Below, piece after piece: positions 25,560-34,243 of a stretch of 64,000 nt of DNA; positions within the stretch are counted from its first letter, which is position 1; each line of letters begins with the position of its first letter. The position numbers and the translations under genes are program-made. The notes under the pieces are model-generated. The model was not told the DNA's origin. It saw only the letters and a program-made list of their open reading frames with translations, and did not search any database. The DNA is from Streptomyces sparsogenes. GTDB taxonomy: Bacteria > Actinomycetota > Actinomycetes > Streptomycetales > Streptomycetaceae. The stretch covers positions 62,001 to 126,000 of the forward strand of contig NZ_MAXF01000041.1 of NCBI RefSeq assembly GCF_001704635.1, written 5' to 3'.

Positions 25560-27398
25560 CTACAGGTCCGTCGCCTGGTGCGAGGTCAGGCCGTACTTCG
25601 TGGCGATCGGGTTCCACAGCTCGGCCGCCCTCTTCTTGGCCGTGGTCGCCTCGCCGCTCGCCCGCTCCGCCGCGCCCACCCGGGGCGTCGTGCGGGCCCT
25701 GCCCTTGTGGCAGCCCTTCTTGCCGCCGACCTGGTCGGCCCACGCCGCGTACTGGTTGTCGGCCGTGGCGGAGGACCGCCACGCCTTGGTCAGGGAGGAG
25801 GTCAACTCGGCGTGGTTGGGCAGCTTGTCGACGGAGATCTTGCCCAGCCGGGTGACGAGGTCGGTGCGCTGGCCGGCGGCGGTGCGCAGGTTGGTGGCGG
25901 CGGTGGACAGGTTCTTGCAGGACCTGATGTCCCCCACGGCCTTGATCACCGCCGCGCGGCTGTTGTTGCTGTCCGCGAGCAGCGCGTCGAGCGCCTTGGC
26001 CTGCGCCTCGACGGGGTCGGCCGCCTTGGTCGGCTCGTCGTCGGTCTTGGTGTCCGGCGTCTCGCTCTCCGAGGCCTTCGTGTCCTTCTTGTCGTCGTCG
26101 CCCCCCGCGCTGAGCGCCGCTCCGGCGGCGAGGCCGGCGAGGGCGCAGCCCGCGACGACGATGCCGATGAGGGCCGCGGGTGACATCTTCCGGCCGCCGC
26201 GCTTGCCCCGGCCCCCGCCGCCGTCGGCGGGGGCGGGCGCGGGCGGCTGCGGGCCCTGGTCGCCGAACTGCGGCAGCTGCTGCGTCGAGTCCGCCGGTTC
26301 GGCGGGCGCGCCGTCGGCACGGAACAGGCCGTCGAACTCCGACGGCGGGGGCCGGTCCCCCGGCATGCCGGGGCGGATCGCGTACGGGGCGGAGCCGGGC
26401 CGCGCCGGGCCGCCCTGCGGCTGCGGCGGCTGCCCGGCGGCCGGGATCGGCCCGGGCAGGACCTGCGTCTCCTCGGCGGCGCCGGGGGCGGGCTGACCTG
26501 AAGCGGGCTGGCCGGGGGCCGGCTGGGGGGCGCCGTGGCGGGGGCGGCCGGGGCGGACGGCCCGCAGCATCGTGGTGGACTCGTTGTCCGATTCGGGGCG
26601 CGACTGGGCGTGCGGCTGGGACTGGGACTGCGACTGCGGCTGCGCGGGCTGGTTCTCCGGCGGCAGCGGGGTGTTCGCGGCGGCTGGCTGGGCGTGGGCC
26701 GGCGGGGCGGTGTGGGCCGCGCCCTCGGGCGGCAGCGGCATCGCGCCGGGCATCTGCCCGGAAACGGGCGGTATGTACTGCGTCGGCTCGGAGTCGGCCG
26801 CGGGCGGCCCGGCGTAGCCGGACTGCGGCGGCAGCACTTGGGTCTGATCGGCGGGCCCGGCAGGCATGCCGGGTCCGGCGGCGCCGGCGAAGGGCTGCGC
26901 CTGTCTCTCCGGAGACTGCGGCTGCCCGTGCGGCGGCGGCTGCATGTGCGGCGGCTGGGCCTGCGCCTGCGGCTGGCCGTGCGCGGGCCAGCCCTGCTGG
27001 GCATACGGCTGCTGCCCCTGGGCGGGCAGCGGCGCGCCCTGCGGCCCGCCGTACGACGCGCCGGGGGGTTGCGGCGCGCCGGGGGGCGGGGTCTGCGGCG
27101 GCTGCTGCGGCCAGCCCTGCTGGGAGCCCGGCTGGGGGTGGGGCGCGCCTTCCGGCGGCAGCGGCTGGGCCAGCGGCGCGCCGGGCTGCCCGGCGCCCTG
27201 CGGCCCGCCTTGCGGAGCACCCTGCGGGCCCCACGGCTGCCCCCATGCCTGGCCGCCGGCCGGGGCCGCCTGGTGCTGGTCCTGGGCCCGCTGATCGCCC
27301 TGAGCGGGCAGCACGACACCCTCGCGCACGGGCTGCGAAGGCTGCGCGGGCGGGACCGCAGGCAGCTGCGGCTCGTTCCCCTGTCCGCTCTGCGTCAC
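25560..27398 (-). CDS. membrane protein with long Pro/Gln-rich cytoplasmic N-terminus
   Basis: A 612-residue protein. About residues 1-410 are disordered and extremely rich in Pro, Gln, Gly and Ala, with short recurring motifs such as LPPEGA, QVLPP and TQYIPPVSGQ. One membrane helix (about 417-440, AALIGIVVAGCALAGLAAGAAL) is followed by an acidic stalk (GGDDDKKDTKASESE). The outside domain of about 150 residues has two Cys (RSCKN; KKGCHKG) that may pair. The TQ-containing motifs in the N-terminus could be kinase targets. AAGGAGTCCCG precedes the GTG at 27398. No family is recognised; similar proteins appear in other Streptomyces genomes at this place. Confidence 0.8.
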   Translation of the reverse strand: MTQSGQGNEPQLPAVPPAQPSQPVREGVVLPAQGDQRAQDQHQAAPAGGQAWGQPWGPQGAPQGGPQGAGQPGAPLAQPLPPEGAPHPQPGSQQGWPQQPPQTPPPGAPQPPGASYGGPQGAPLPAQGQQPYAQQGWPAHGQPQAQAQPPHMQPPPHGQPQSPERQAQPFAGAAGPGMPAGPADQTQVLPPQSGYAGPPAADSEPTQYIPPVSGQMPGAMPLPPEGAAHTAPPAHAQPAAANTPLPPENQPAQPQSQSQSQPHAQSRPESDNESTTMLRAVRPGRPRHGAPQPAPGQPASGQPAPGAAEETQVLPGPIPAAGQPPQPQGGPARPGSAPYAIRPGMPGDRPPPSEFDGLFRADGAPAEPADSTQQLPQFGDQGPQPPAPAPADGGGGRGKRGGRKMSPAALIGIVVAGCALAGLAAGAALSAGGDDDKKDTKASESETPDTKTDDEPTKAADPVEAQAKALDALLADSNNSRAAVIKAVGDIRSCKNLSTAATNLRTAAGQRTDLVTRLGKISVDKLPNHAELTSSLTKAWRSSATADNQYAAWADQVGGKKGCHKGRARTTPRVGAAERASGEATTAKKRAAELWNPIATKYGLTSHQATDL

Positions 27399-27508
27399 CG
27401 GGACTCCTTGGCTATGCGAACTTACGGAATCAACGGCTCACGCTACCGGGTCCCCGGACGCGGCGGTGCCCGGTGGACCCGCGGGACGGAGAGACGCTGG
27501 TCACCGCG

Positions 27509-28900
27509 TCAGGCCGCCTGTACCTCCAGCCGCGCCCCGAATTCCCGCACCACCGGCTCGTCCCGATACGGCTCCAGCCGCTGCTGGAAGTCGTCCAGAT
27601 ACTCCACCCCCCGGTTGGAGCGCAGGGATCCGAGCAGCTCGACCGCCTGGGTGCCGGTGTGGCAGGCCTGTTCCACCTCGCGCTGCTGCACCAGCGACGT
27701 GGCCAGCAGCAACAGCCCGATCGCCCGCCGCCGCACCCGGCCCTCCGGGTGGCCCGCCAGGGCCTCCTCCGCGCGGCGCCTGGCGGGCTCGGCCTGGCCG
27801 AGGTCGCGGTGGCAGTGGGCCAACTCGTCGGCCAGGTAGGCGTGGTCGAAGTGGCGGATCCACACCGGCTCGTCGCCGGACTCCCCGCCGCTGCCCACCG
27901 CCCGCTCCATCGCGTCCAGCGCGCGGCCCGCCGCGACCTGGCAGGCGCGCCCGTCGCCCAGCAGGGCGTGGCCGCGGGCCTCGGCGGCCAGGAACAGCGA
28001 CTCGGCGCGCGGCGGCACCTGCCCGCGCGCGCCTTCCTGCGCGGCCTTCGCCAACTGGGCGATCTCCCGGGGGTTTCCGAGCTGGGCCGCGAGGTGGCTC
28101 ATGCTCGCGGCCAGCACATACCCGCCGTAACCCCGGTCCCCGGCGGCCTGGGCCAGCCGCAGCGCCTGGATGTAGTAGCGCTGGGCGAGCCCGGACTGGC
28201 CCGTGTCGACCGCCATGTAGCCGGCCAGCTCGGTCAGCCTGGCGACCGCGGCGAACAACTCGCGCCCCACCGACTCCCGGTAGGAGCCGGCCAGCAGCCC
28301 GGAGACCACGCTGTTCAGATAGTGGACGACGACGGGGCGCACATGCCCGCTCCCGTACCGGTGGTCCAGCTCGATGAGCGCGTCGGTGGTCGCCCGCACC
28401 GCCGCCACGTCGGACCTGCCGACCTTCGCCCCGGCCGTCCGCGCGACCTGCGTGTCCGTGCCGGTGATCAGCCAGTCGCGGCTGGGCTCCACCAGCGCCG
28501 AGGCGGCGACCGTCGAACCGCTCAGGAAGTCGCGGCGCCCGACGTCGCTCCGCCACAGCTCGCAGACCTGCTCTATCGCGCCGAGGACGGTGGGCGAGAA
28601 CTGAAGCCCCACCCCCGAGGCGAGGTTCTTGCCGTTGGCCATGCCGATCTCGTCGATCGTGACCGTACGGCCGAGCTTGCGGCCGAGCGCCTCGGCGATG
28701 ATGCCCGGGGCCCGGCCCCTCGGCTGCTGGCCGCGCAGCCAGCGGGCGACCGAGGTCTTGTCGTAGCGCAGATCGAGACCGTGCTCGGCGCCGCACATGT
28801 TGACCCTGCGCGCCAAGCCGGCGTTGGAGCACCCGGCTTCCTGAATAAGCGCCTGCAGCCTCTCGTTCGGCTGCCGCGCCACAAGCGGCCTAGCGGCCAT
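27509..28900 (-). CDS. NsdA-like helical-repeat regulatory protein
   Basis: A 463-residue regulator. The N-terminus (1-75) is HTH-like with RLQALIQEAGCSNAGLARRVN and YDKTSVARWLRGQQPRGRAP. The rest is a series of TPR-like helices (SGLAQRYYIQALRLAQAAGDR; EPARRRAEEALAGHPEGRVRRRA). The layout agrees with NsdA/NsdB-type proteins, which repress sporulation and antibiotic production in Streptomyces. Several paralogues exist per genome, so I do not assign a symbol. GGGGGT precedes the ATG at 28900. Downstream on the same strand is the Pro/Gln-rich membrane protein (110 bp gap). Confidence 0.82.
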   Translation of the reverse strand: MAARPLVARQPNERLQALIQEAGCSNAGLARRVNMCGAEHGLDLRYDKTSVARWLRGQQPRGRAPGIIAEALGRKLGRTVTIDEIGMANGKNLASGVGLQFSPTVLGAIEQVCELWRSDVGRRDFLSGSTVAASALVEPSRDWLITGTDTQVARTAGAKVGRSDVAAVRATTDALIELDHRYGSGHVRPVVVHYLNSVVSGLLAGSYRESVGRELFAAVARLTELAGYMAVDTGQSGLAQRYYIQALRLAQAAGDRGYGGYVLAASMSHLAAQLGNPREIAQLAKAAQEGARGQVPPRAESLFLAAEARGHALLGDGRACQVAAGRALDAMERAVGSGGESGDEPVWIRHFDHAYLADELAHCHRDLGQAEPARRRAEEALAGHPEGRVRRRAIGLLLLATSLVQQREVEQACHTGTQAVELLGSLRSNRGVEYLDDFQQRLEPYRDEPVVREFGARLEVQAA

Positions 28901-29289
28901 GGTTTACCCCCAGTGACTGCTGTGCGTTTACGGCGGATGCCGTCCCTGTTGATCACTGCCCCGCGAATAGCGCGGATACGCCAGACATGCGGGGAATGAA
29001 GGACTTGCCCGAATTGACCGCGATCGTACGCGTACGGCGCCGACAGGAGTCCAGGGCCGTGCCCTGGAGCACGGCACGGCCCACCGGACACTCGTACGCC
29101 CGTCACGCATGGTGGCTACCCGCTCACACAGCCGCGTCCCCGTGCGCGCCCCCGACCGTGCTCCCATGCGCCCCGCATGCCGATATTTTTAAGGCCCGTA
29201 TTTTTTACGGCCCGGTGCGCCTCCGGGCCGCCCCTCGGGGGGCGTAACCCCGGAACAGCGCGGAAGTTGTGCTGGTCGTGGACGAGACC
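28901..29289. other. divergent intergenic region with hairpin and AT-rich island
   Basis: No gene is seen. A 10-bp perfect hairpin lies at 29054-29082 (GGGCCGTGCC paired with GGCACGGCCC). Bases 29181-29210 are unusually AT-rich for this genome (ATATTTTTAA and TATTTTTTA) and include CCGTA-TTTTT-TACGG. It sits about 80-110 bp before the primase-like gene and may belong to its promoter. Confidence 0.45.
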
Positions 29290-29955
29290 ATGGACGTGAC
29301 AGACGACGTGACAGACGTGACAGGAGCACCACAGATCCCCCAGCAGCGCGGGGAGGGACTGCAGGACGCGGCGGTGCGCTACGCGGAGGAGCGGCACTGG
29401 GACGTGCTGCCCGGCGCCTGGCTCGAACCCGTGGCCGGCGTCGACCAGTGCAGCTGCGGCGCGGCGGACTGCCCCGCGCCCGGCGCCCATCCGACCCGCG
29501 CCGACTGGGCGGACCAGGCGACCGGCAGCCCCGTCGTGGCGCGCCGCATGTGGAGCGGCGCGCCGCGCGCCTCGATCCTGCTGCCGACCGGGCGCACCTT
29601 CGACGCGCTCGACGTGCCGGAGACGGCGGGCTGTCTGGCGCTGGCGCGCATGGAGCGCCTGGGGGTCGAGCTGGGCCCGGTCACCTCCACCCCGGGGCGC
29701 AGGATGCTCTTCTTCGTCCTGCCCGGCGCCGCAGCCAAGATCCCGCACCTGGTGCGGAACCAGGGCTGGTCGCCCGCCTCGATCGACCTCGTGGCGCACG
29801 GCGAGGGCGACTACGTGGTCGCGCCGCCCACCCGCGTGGGGCGGCACGGCGCGGTCCAGTGGGCGCGCCGGCCGACCGCCGCCAACCGCTGGCTGCCGGA
29901 CGCCGAGGAACTGGTCAGCGTCCTCGCCTACGCCTGCGGCCGCGACGGGCGCTGA
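29290..29955 (+). CDS. bifunctional DNA primase/polymerase N-terminal-domain protein (Prim-Pol)
   Basis: A 221-residue protein with the prim-pol fold: LQDAAVRYAEERHWDVLPGAWL, a CSCGAADCPAPGAHP cysteine cluster, and PATRVG-like VAPPTRVG near the end. Plasmid and phage prim-pol proteins have a helicase attached; this short chromosomal form has none. Conserved acidic pairs for catalysis are not obvious (ALDVPE is the closest), so activity is doubtful and a regulatory or remnant role is possible. The ATG at 29290 has GGACGAG in front; a GTG at 29269 is an alternative. The ABC operon begins 128 bp downstream. Confidence 0.75.
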   Translation: MDVTDDVTDVTGAPQIPQQRGEGLQDAAVRYAEERHWDVLPGAWLEPVAGVDQCSCGAADCPAPGAHPTRADWADQATGSPVVARRMWSGAPRASILLPTGRTFDALDVPETAGCLALARMERLGVELGPVTSTPGRRMLFFVLPGAAAKIPHLVRNQGWSPASIDLVAHGEGDYVVAPPTRVGRHGAVQWARRPTAANRWLPDAEELVSVLAYACGRDGR

Positions 29956-30083
29956 GGCGCCCTGCGGGTCGCCGAGGCGCGCCGCGGGCGCGGAGGCCCG
30001 CGCGGCGCGCGCCGGTCGCGCACGTATCGTGGATGCCCGACGGGGGCGTTGACCGGCCTCCGCATGCGCGAAAGGCGGGACCG

Positions 30084-30902
30084 GTGGAGAAGGAGCCAGG
30101 GGAGCACGAGACGTCGGCCGGACGCGCGGGCACGCCGCCCGCCGTGCTCATACGGGGGCTGTGGAAGCGGTACGGGGAGCAGGTGGCGGTCGCCGGGATC
30201 GATCTCGAGCTGCCCGCCGGGCGGTTCATCGGACTGGTCGGACCCAACGGGGCAGGCAAGACGACCACCCTGTCCATGGTGACCGGGCTGCTGCGCCCCG
30301 ACTCCGGCACGGTCGAGGTCGGCGGGCACGACGTATGGGGGGACCCGGTCGCGGTGAAGGCGCGGATCGGGGTGCTGCCCGAGGGGCTGCGGCTGTTCGA
30401 GCGGCTGTCGGGCCGCGAACTCCTCGACTACACCGGGCGACTGCGCGGCCTGGCCGCCGACGAGGTCGACAAGCGCGCCACGCAACTGCTGGACGTGCTG
30501 GACCTCGCGGGGTCGCAGCACAAGCTGGTCGTCGACTACTCGACCGGCATGCGGAAGAAGATCGGCCTGGCCGCCGCGCTGCTCCACAACCCGGAAGTCC
30601 TCTTCCTGGACGAGCCCTTCGAGGGCGTGGACCCGGTCTCCGCGCAGACCATCCGCGGCGTGCTGGAGCGCTACACCCGCTCCGGCGCCACCGTCGTCTT
30701 CTCCAGCCACGTCATGGAGCTGGTGGAGTCGCTGTGCGACTGGGTCGCGGTGCTCGCCGCCGGGCGGATCCGGGCCCAGGGCCCGCTGGCGGAGGTGCGG
30801 GGCGCGGCGCCCTCGCTTCAGGACGCCTTCCTGGAGCTGGTCGGCGCGAACGACCGCGCGGCCGGCCACGACCTCGACTGGCTGGGCGGCGGCGCCCGAT
30901 GA
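30084..30902 (+). CDS. ABC transporter ATP-binding subunit
   Basis: A 272-residue ATPase. Walker A is GPNGAGKTT (about 54-62), the signature is YSTGMRKKIGLAAAL, Walker B is VLFLDEPFEGVDP, and the switch His is in VVFSSHVMELVE. The signature is a variant (STGM rather than SGGQ), as in many exporter ATPases for drugs or ions. AAAGGCGGGA precedes the GTG at 30084. A longer start at 30033 (ATG) is possible. The stop overlaps the permease start (ATGA), so the two genes form one exporter of unknown cargo. Confidence 0.93.
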   Translation: MEKEPGEHETSAGRAGTPPAVLIRGLWKRYGEQVAVAGIDLELPAGRFIGLVGPNGAGKTTTLSMVTGLLRPDSGTVEVGGHDVWGDPVAVKARIGVLPEGLRLFERLSGRELLDYTGRLRGLAADEVDKRATQLLDVLDLAGSQHKLVVDYSTGMRKKIGLAAALLHNPEVLFLDEPFEGVDPVSAQTIRGVLERYTRSGATVVFSSHVMELVESLCDWVAVLAAGRIRAQGPLAEVRGAAPSLQDAFLELVGANDRAAGHDLDWLGGGAR

Positions 30903-32521
30903 CCGCCACCGGCTCCCTGACCGCCCCCGCCCCCCTGACCGCGCTGTTCGTCCGGCTCAAGCTGTCCCTGCTGCGCAACGGGCTGCGGCAGTCGGCGAAG
31001 CGGCGCGCCGCGTACATCGGCTCCGTCGTCTTCACCCTCCTCTTCGCGGCGCTCCAACTGCTCGGCCTGATCGCGCTGCGCGGCCACGACCATGCCGCCG
31101 CGCTGGTCACCGTCCTCGCCGCGGTCTTCGCCCTCGGCTGGGCCGTGATGCCGCTGTTCTTCCCCAGCGGCGACGAGACCCTCGACCCCACCCGGCTGGT
31201 GATGCTGCCGCTGCGGCCCCGGCCGCTGGTCCTCGCCCTGCTGGTGTCCTCCCTGATCGGCATCGGCCCGCTGTTCACCCTCACCCTCGCGGTGGGGTCG
31301 GTGATCGCCGTGGCCCACGGCGCGGCGGCCGCGGCGGCGGGCGTGCTGGCCGTGGTCCTGACGATGCTGCTGTGCGCGGCGCTGGCGCGCGCCGTCGCCA
31401 CCGCCAACACGCGGCTGCTCAGCAGCCGCCGGGGCCGCGATCTGGCGCTGCTCAGCGGCCTGTTCGTGGCGGTGGGCGCGCAGTTGCTCAACGTCGGTGT
31501 GGGGAAGCTGTCCGGCGAGAACGGGCTGGCCTCCCTGGAGCCGGTGGCCGACGTGCTGCGCTGGGTGCCGCCGGCGGCGGCCTTCGACGCCGTCCAGGGC
31601 GTCAGCGACGGCTCGTACGGGCCCGCGGCCGCCCAGTTCGCCCTGTCGGCGGCCGCGCTGGCCCTGCTGCTGTGGTGGTGGCAGCGCGGTCTCACCCACC
31701 TGATGACCTCGCCCGACTCCTCGACGATCCAGGCCGCCGAGCCCCGCCGCGAGCGCCCCGCGGGCGCCCGCCCGGCCCTCCACCGCCTGCTGCCCGACGA
31801 CCGCACCGGCACGGTCGTACTGCGCACGCTGCGCTACGCGTGGCGGGACCCGAAGACCAAGTCGGCGTGGGTGACCTCGCTGGCCGTCGGCCTGCTGGTG
31901 CCCTTCGTCACCACCGTCCAGGGCGGCGGGAGCGTCTACACCGCCTGCTGGGCCGCGGGGCTGCTGGGCATGCAGATGTACAACCAGTTCGGGCAGGACT
32001 CCTCGGCGTTCTGGATGGTCGCGCAGACCATTTCCTCCCCGCGCGACGCCTACCTGGAGCTGCGCGGCCGCGCGCTGGCCCTCGCGCTGGTGGGCGTCCC
32101 GTACGTCACGCTGGTGGTGCTCGGCTCGGCCGCGCTCATGGACGAGTGGGCGGCGGCCCCCGAGGCGCTCGGCCTCGCCCTGGCGCTGTTCGGCGCGCTC
32201 GTGGCGACCGGCGCCATGACCTCGGCCCTGTACCCGTACTCCATCCCGCAGGACAGCGGCTACAAGAACGTGGTCCCGGCCCAGGCGGGGCTCGCGTGGG
32301 CGGGCATCTTCGGCGGCATGCTCACCGGCGCGGCGCTGTGCGCGCCGCTGATCGGCGCGACGATCTGGATGCACACGGCGGGCGCGGACGACCGGCTGTG
32401 GCTGCTCCTCCCCCTGGGCGCGGCGTACGGCGCGGCGCTCGCCCTGGCCGGCCTCCGCCTGGCCGCCCCCCGGGTGGCGGCCCGGCTGCCGGAGATCCTG
32501 ACGGCGGTCACGAAGGGCTGA
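30899..32521 (+). CDS. ABC transporter permease
   Basis: A 540-residue integral membrane protein with about 12 helices, including AAYIGSVVFTLLFAALQLLG, ALVTVLAAVFALGWAVMPLF, AAAAGVLAVVLTMLLCAAL and LGLALALFGALVATGAMTSA. It is translationally coupled to the ATPase gene. Long exporter permeases of this kind occur with Walker subunits of the CcmA class in actinomycetes. The substrate cannot be told. The gene ends 25 bp before the convergent anti-sigma-like ATPase. Confidence 0.9.
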   Translation: MTATGSLTAPAPLTALFVRLKLSLLRNGLRQSAKRRAAYIGSVVFTLLFAALQLLGLIALRGHDHAAALVTVLAAVFALGWAVMPLFFPSGDETLDPTRLVMLPLRPRPLVLALLVSSLIGIGPLFTLTLAVGSVIAVAHGAAAAAAGVLAVVLTMLLCAALARAVATANTRLLSSRRGRDLALLSGLFVAVGAQLLNVGVGKLSGENGLASLEPVADVLRWVPPAAAFDAVQGVSDGSYGPAAAQFALSAAALALLLWWWQRGLTHLMTSPDSSTIQAAEPRRERPAGARPALHRLLPDDRTGTVVLRTLRYAWRDPKTKSAWVTSLAVGLLVPFVTTVQGGGSVYTACWAAGLLGMQMYNQFGQDSSAFWMVAQTISSPRDAYLELRGRALALALVGVPYVTLVVLGSAALMDEWAAAPEALGLALALFGALVATGAMTSALYPYSIPQDSGYKNVVPAQAGLAWAGIFGGMLTGAALCAPLIGATIWMHTAGADDRLWLLLPLGAAYGAALALAGLRLAAPRVAARLPEILTAVTKG

Positions 32522-32545
32522 CGCGCTGCCTGTCGGTCTCCCCCT

Positions 32546-32971
32546 TCACGCGCTGCCCGTGGCGAGCGAGAACCACACGCCCTTGCCCTCCGCCCCGCCG
32601 ATCCCCAGCGGGGCGCCGGGCGTCGTCCCCCACTTGTCCGCCAGCGCCTCGACGATCCGCAACCCCCGGCCGCCTTCGGCGTCGAGGCTGGGCGGGCGGA
32701 GGAGCGGTTCGGTCAGGTTGCCGTCGTAGACGGTGACGCAGACCTCGGCGGGCTCGACGGCGAGCCAGAGGACGGAGCCGTTGCCCGGCGCGTGGGCGTA
32801 GGCGTTGGCGGCGAGTTCGGCGGTGCACAGTGCCGCGGTGTCGACCGCGTCGTTGAGCTGTAAGCGACGGAGTACGGAGGTGACGAAGTCGCGAGCGATG
32901 CAGGGGGATGTCTCGAGGGGCGGGCAGTAGAGCGTGTACGAGTGGGGCCGGTGCGGCCTGGAGTTGCCCAT
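32546..32971 (-). CDS. ATP-binding anti-sigma-like protein (HATPase_c), part of an intact triad
   Basis: A 141-residue RsbW-like protein. N box: LCTAELAANAYAHAPGNG. G1: VTVYDGN. G2: EGGRGLRIVEALADKWG. The end, EGKGVWFSLA, is normal. It is divergent from the XRE-DUF5753 gene at 33130, the common Streptomyces arrangement of ATPase / XRE-DUF5753 / DUF397. The ATG at 32971 is preferred over an upstream ATG-type codon at 33070 because family homology starts after it. Such ATPases may bind a sigma factor or a DUF397/DUF5753 partner. Confidence 0.87.
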   Translation of the reverse strand: MGNSRPHRPHSYTLYCPPLETSPCIARDFVTSVLRRLQLNDAVDTAALCTAELAANAYAHAPGNGSVLWLAVEPAEVCVTVYDGNLTEPLLRPPSLDAEGGRGLRIVEALADKWGTTPGAPLGIGGAEGKGVWFSLATGSA

Positions 32972-33129
32972 GCGGTTGCTTCTCTCGTTGAGCGGTGCGT
33001 GAGCGGTACGCCACAGACGGTAGGGTTCAAGATGACTCCGGGGCAACCTTGAAGTCGAAACTGCCCCCAAACGAGGTAGACCGCCGTACGGCGGGACGCC
33101 ACACTCGTCACGAGCCAGGGAAGGACGTC

Positions 33130-33984
33130 ATGCCACCGAGGAGCACCCCAACTGCTCGACAGGAGCGCCTCGGCACCGAGTTGCGCAAGATGCGCGAGGC
33201 TGCGGCCATGACCGCCCGTGACGCCGCACGGCTGCTCGGGGTCGATCCGGCGAAGGTCAGCCACATCGAGTCGGGTCGTGTCGGCGTCAGCGAGGAGCGC
33301 GTACGTCGCCTGGCGGCCTTCTACTCGTGCGACGACACCGCACTTGTCGATGCGTTGTCCGCGATGACGTACGAGCAGCGCGGCGAGGGCTGGTGGGAGG
33401 CGTACCGAGGCGTGCTCCCCGCATCGATGCTCGACCTGGCCGAGATGGAGCACCACGCCACCTATCTGCACACGATCCAGATCACCCACGTGCCAGGCCT
33501 CTTCCAGACCCAGGACTACGCCCGCACGGTCTTCAGCTTCACCTTCCCCCGCCTCCCTCAGGCAGAAATGGAAGCACGGCTCGGCTTCCGGATGGAGCGC
33601 CAAAAGATCCTTCTGCGCGACGAACCCCAGCCGTTCGAAGCCGTCATTCACGAGGCCGCGCTGCGGATGCGATTCGGCGGCCGAAAGGTGGCCCGCGCAC
33701 AGCTCGAACATCTCCGAGAACTGTGCGAGCGACCGAACCTCACCCTGCGGGTGATTCCCTTTCGCGTGGAAGAGCCCATCGGCTCCGGCCACGCGATGTA
33801 CTACACAGGCGGCCCGGTTCCGCAGCTTGACACCGTGCAGATCGACACCGCCCCGGGCGTGAGCTTCCTGCACGCGGAGCCGCACCTCAGGAAATACCGC
33901 ACGCTCTTCGAGGCAGTGAAGGCAGCTTCCCTCAGCTGCGACGCATCGCGAGACCTCCTCGACTCGATCGTCCGAGAGCTATGA
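33130..33984 (+). CDS. XRE-family HTH / DUF5753 regulator (intact triad)
   Basis: A 284-residue regulator with a full HTH at about 12-65 (RLGTELRKMREAAAMTARDAA, then PAKVSHIESGRVGVSEERV). The DUF5753 domain lies at about 95-275 (HHATYLHTIQITHVPGLFQTQDYARTVF; LTLRVIPFRVEEP). AAGGACGTC precedes the ATG at 33130. The stop forms ATGA with the DUF397 gene, as expected. This copy serves as the intact reference for the decayed triad at 3038-4261. Confidence 0.93.
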   Translation: MPPRSTPTARQERLGTELRKMREAAAMTARDAARLLGVDPAKVSHIESGRVGVSEERVRRLAAFYSCDDTALVDALSAMTYEQRGEGWWEAYRGVLPASMLDLAEMEHHATYLHTIQITHVPGLFQTQDYARTVFSFTFPRLPQAEMEARLGFRMERQKILLRDEPQPFEAVIHEAALRMRFGGRKVARAQLEHLRELCERPNLTLRVIPFRVEEPIGSGHAMYYTGGPVPQLDTVQIDTAPGVSFLHAEPHLRKYRTLFEAVKAASLSCDASRDLLDSIVREL

Positions 33985-34193
33985 AAGGCACATTGATGAC
34001 CGCCCCACTCATCTGGCAGAAGTCCTCCTTCTCCCACGAGGAGGGTGAATGCGTGGAGCTGGCCACCGTCGACGGCGCGATACAACTCCGGGAGAGCGAC
34101 GACCCGAACGTCGTCGTCACGACAGCCCCCCACCCGCTCCGCACCCTCATACGCGGCATAAAGGCAGGCGAGTTCGACCACCTCGGCGCATAG
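33981..34193 (+). CDS. DUF397 domain protein (intact triad)
   Basis: A 70-residue DUF397 protein: WQKSSFSHEEGECVELA, then IQLRESDDPNVVVTTAP and a short tail LRTLIRGIKAGEFDHL. It is coupled to the XRE gene by ATGA. In known cases, the XRE-DUF5753 partner and DUF397 act as a pair in development or as a toxin-like/antidote-like unit. That function is not shown for this copy. Confidence 0.9.
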   Translation: MKGTLMTAPLIWQKSSFSHEEGECVELATVDGAIQLRESDDPNVVVTTAPHPLRTLIRGIKAGEFDHLGA

Positions 34194-34243
34194 CCGAAGC
34201 CCGGTCGGCGGGGCGCCGGCCGGGCGACGGGTGGTTCAGCGGA

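Noticed and set aside
24070-27246. 1058-codon minus-strand open frame
   Set aside because: It runs over the plus-strand lipoprotein gene and out of frame with the membrane-protein gene; composition is that of a GC-rich shadow frame.
29448-30083. Extended start for the ABC ATPase gene
   Set aside because: The upstream part overlaps the prim-pol gene out of frame; the GTG at 30084 has a good ribosome-binding site and domain start.
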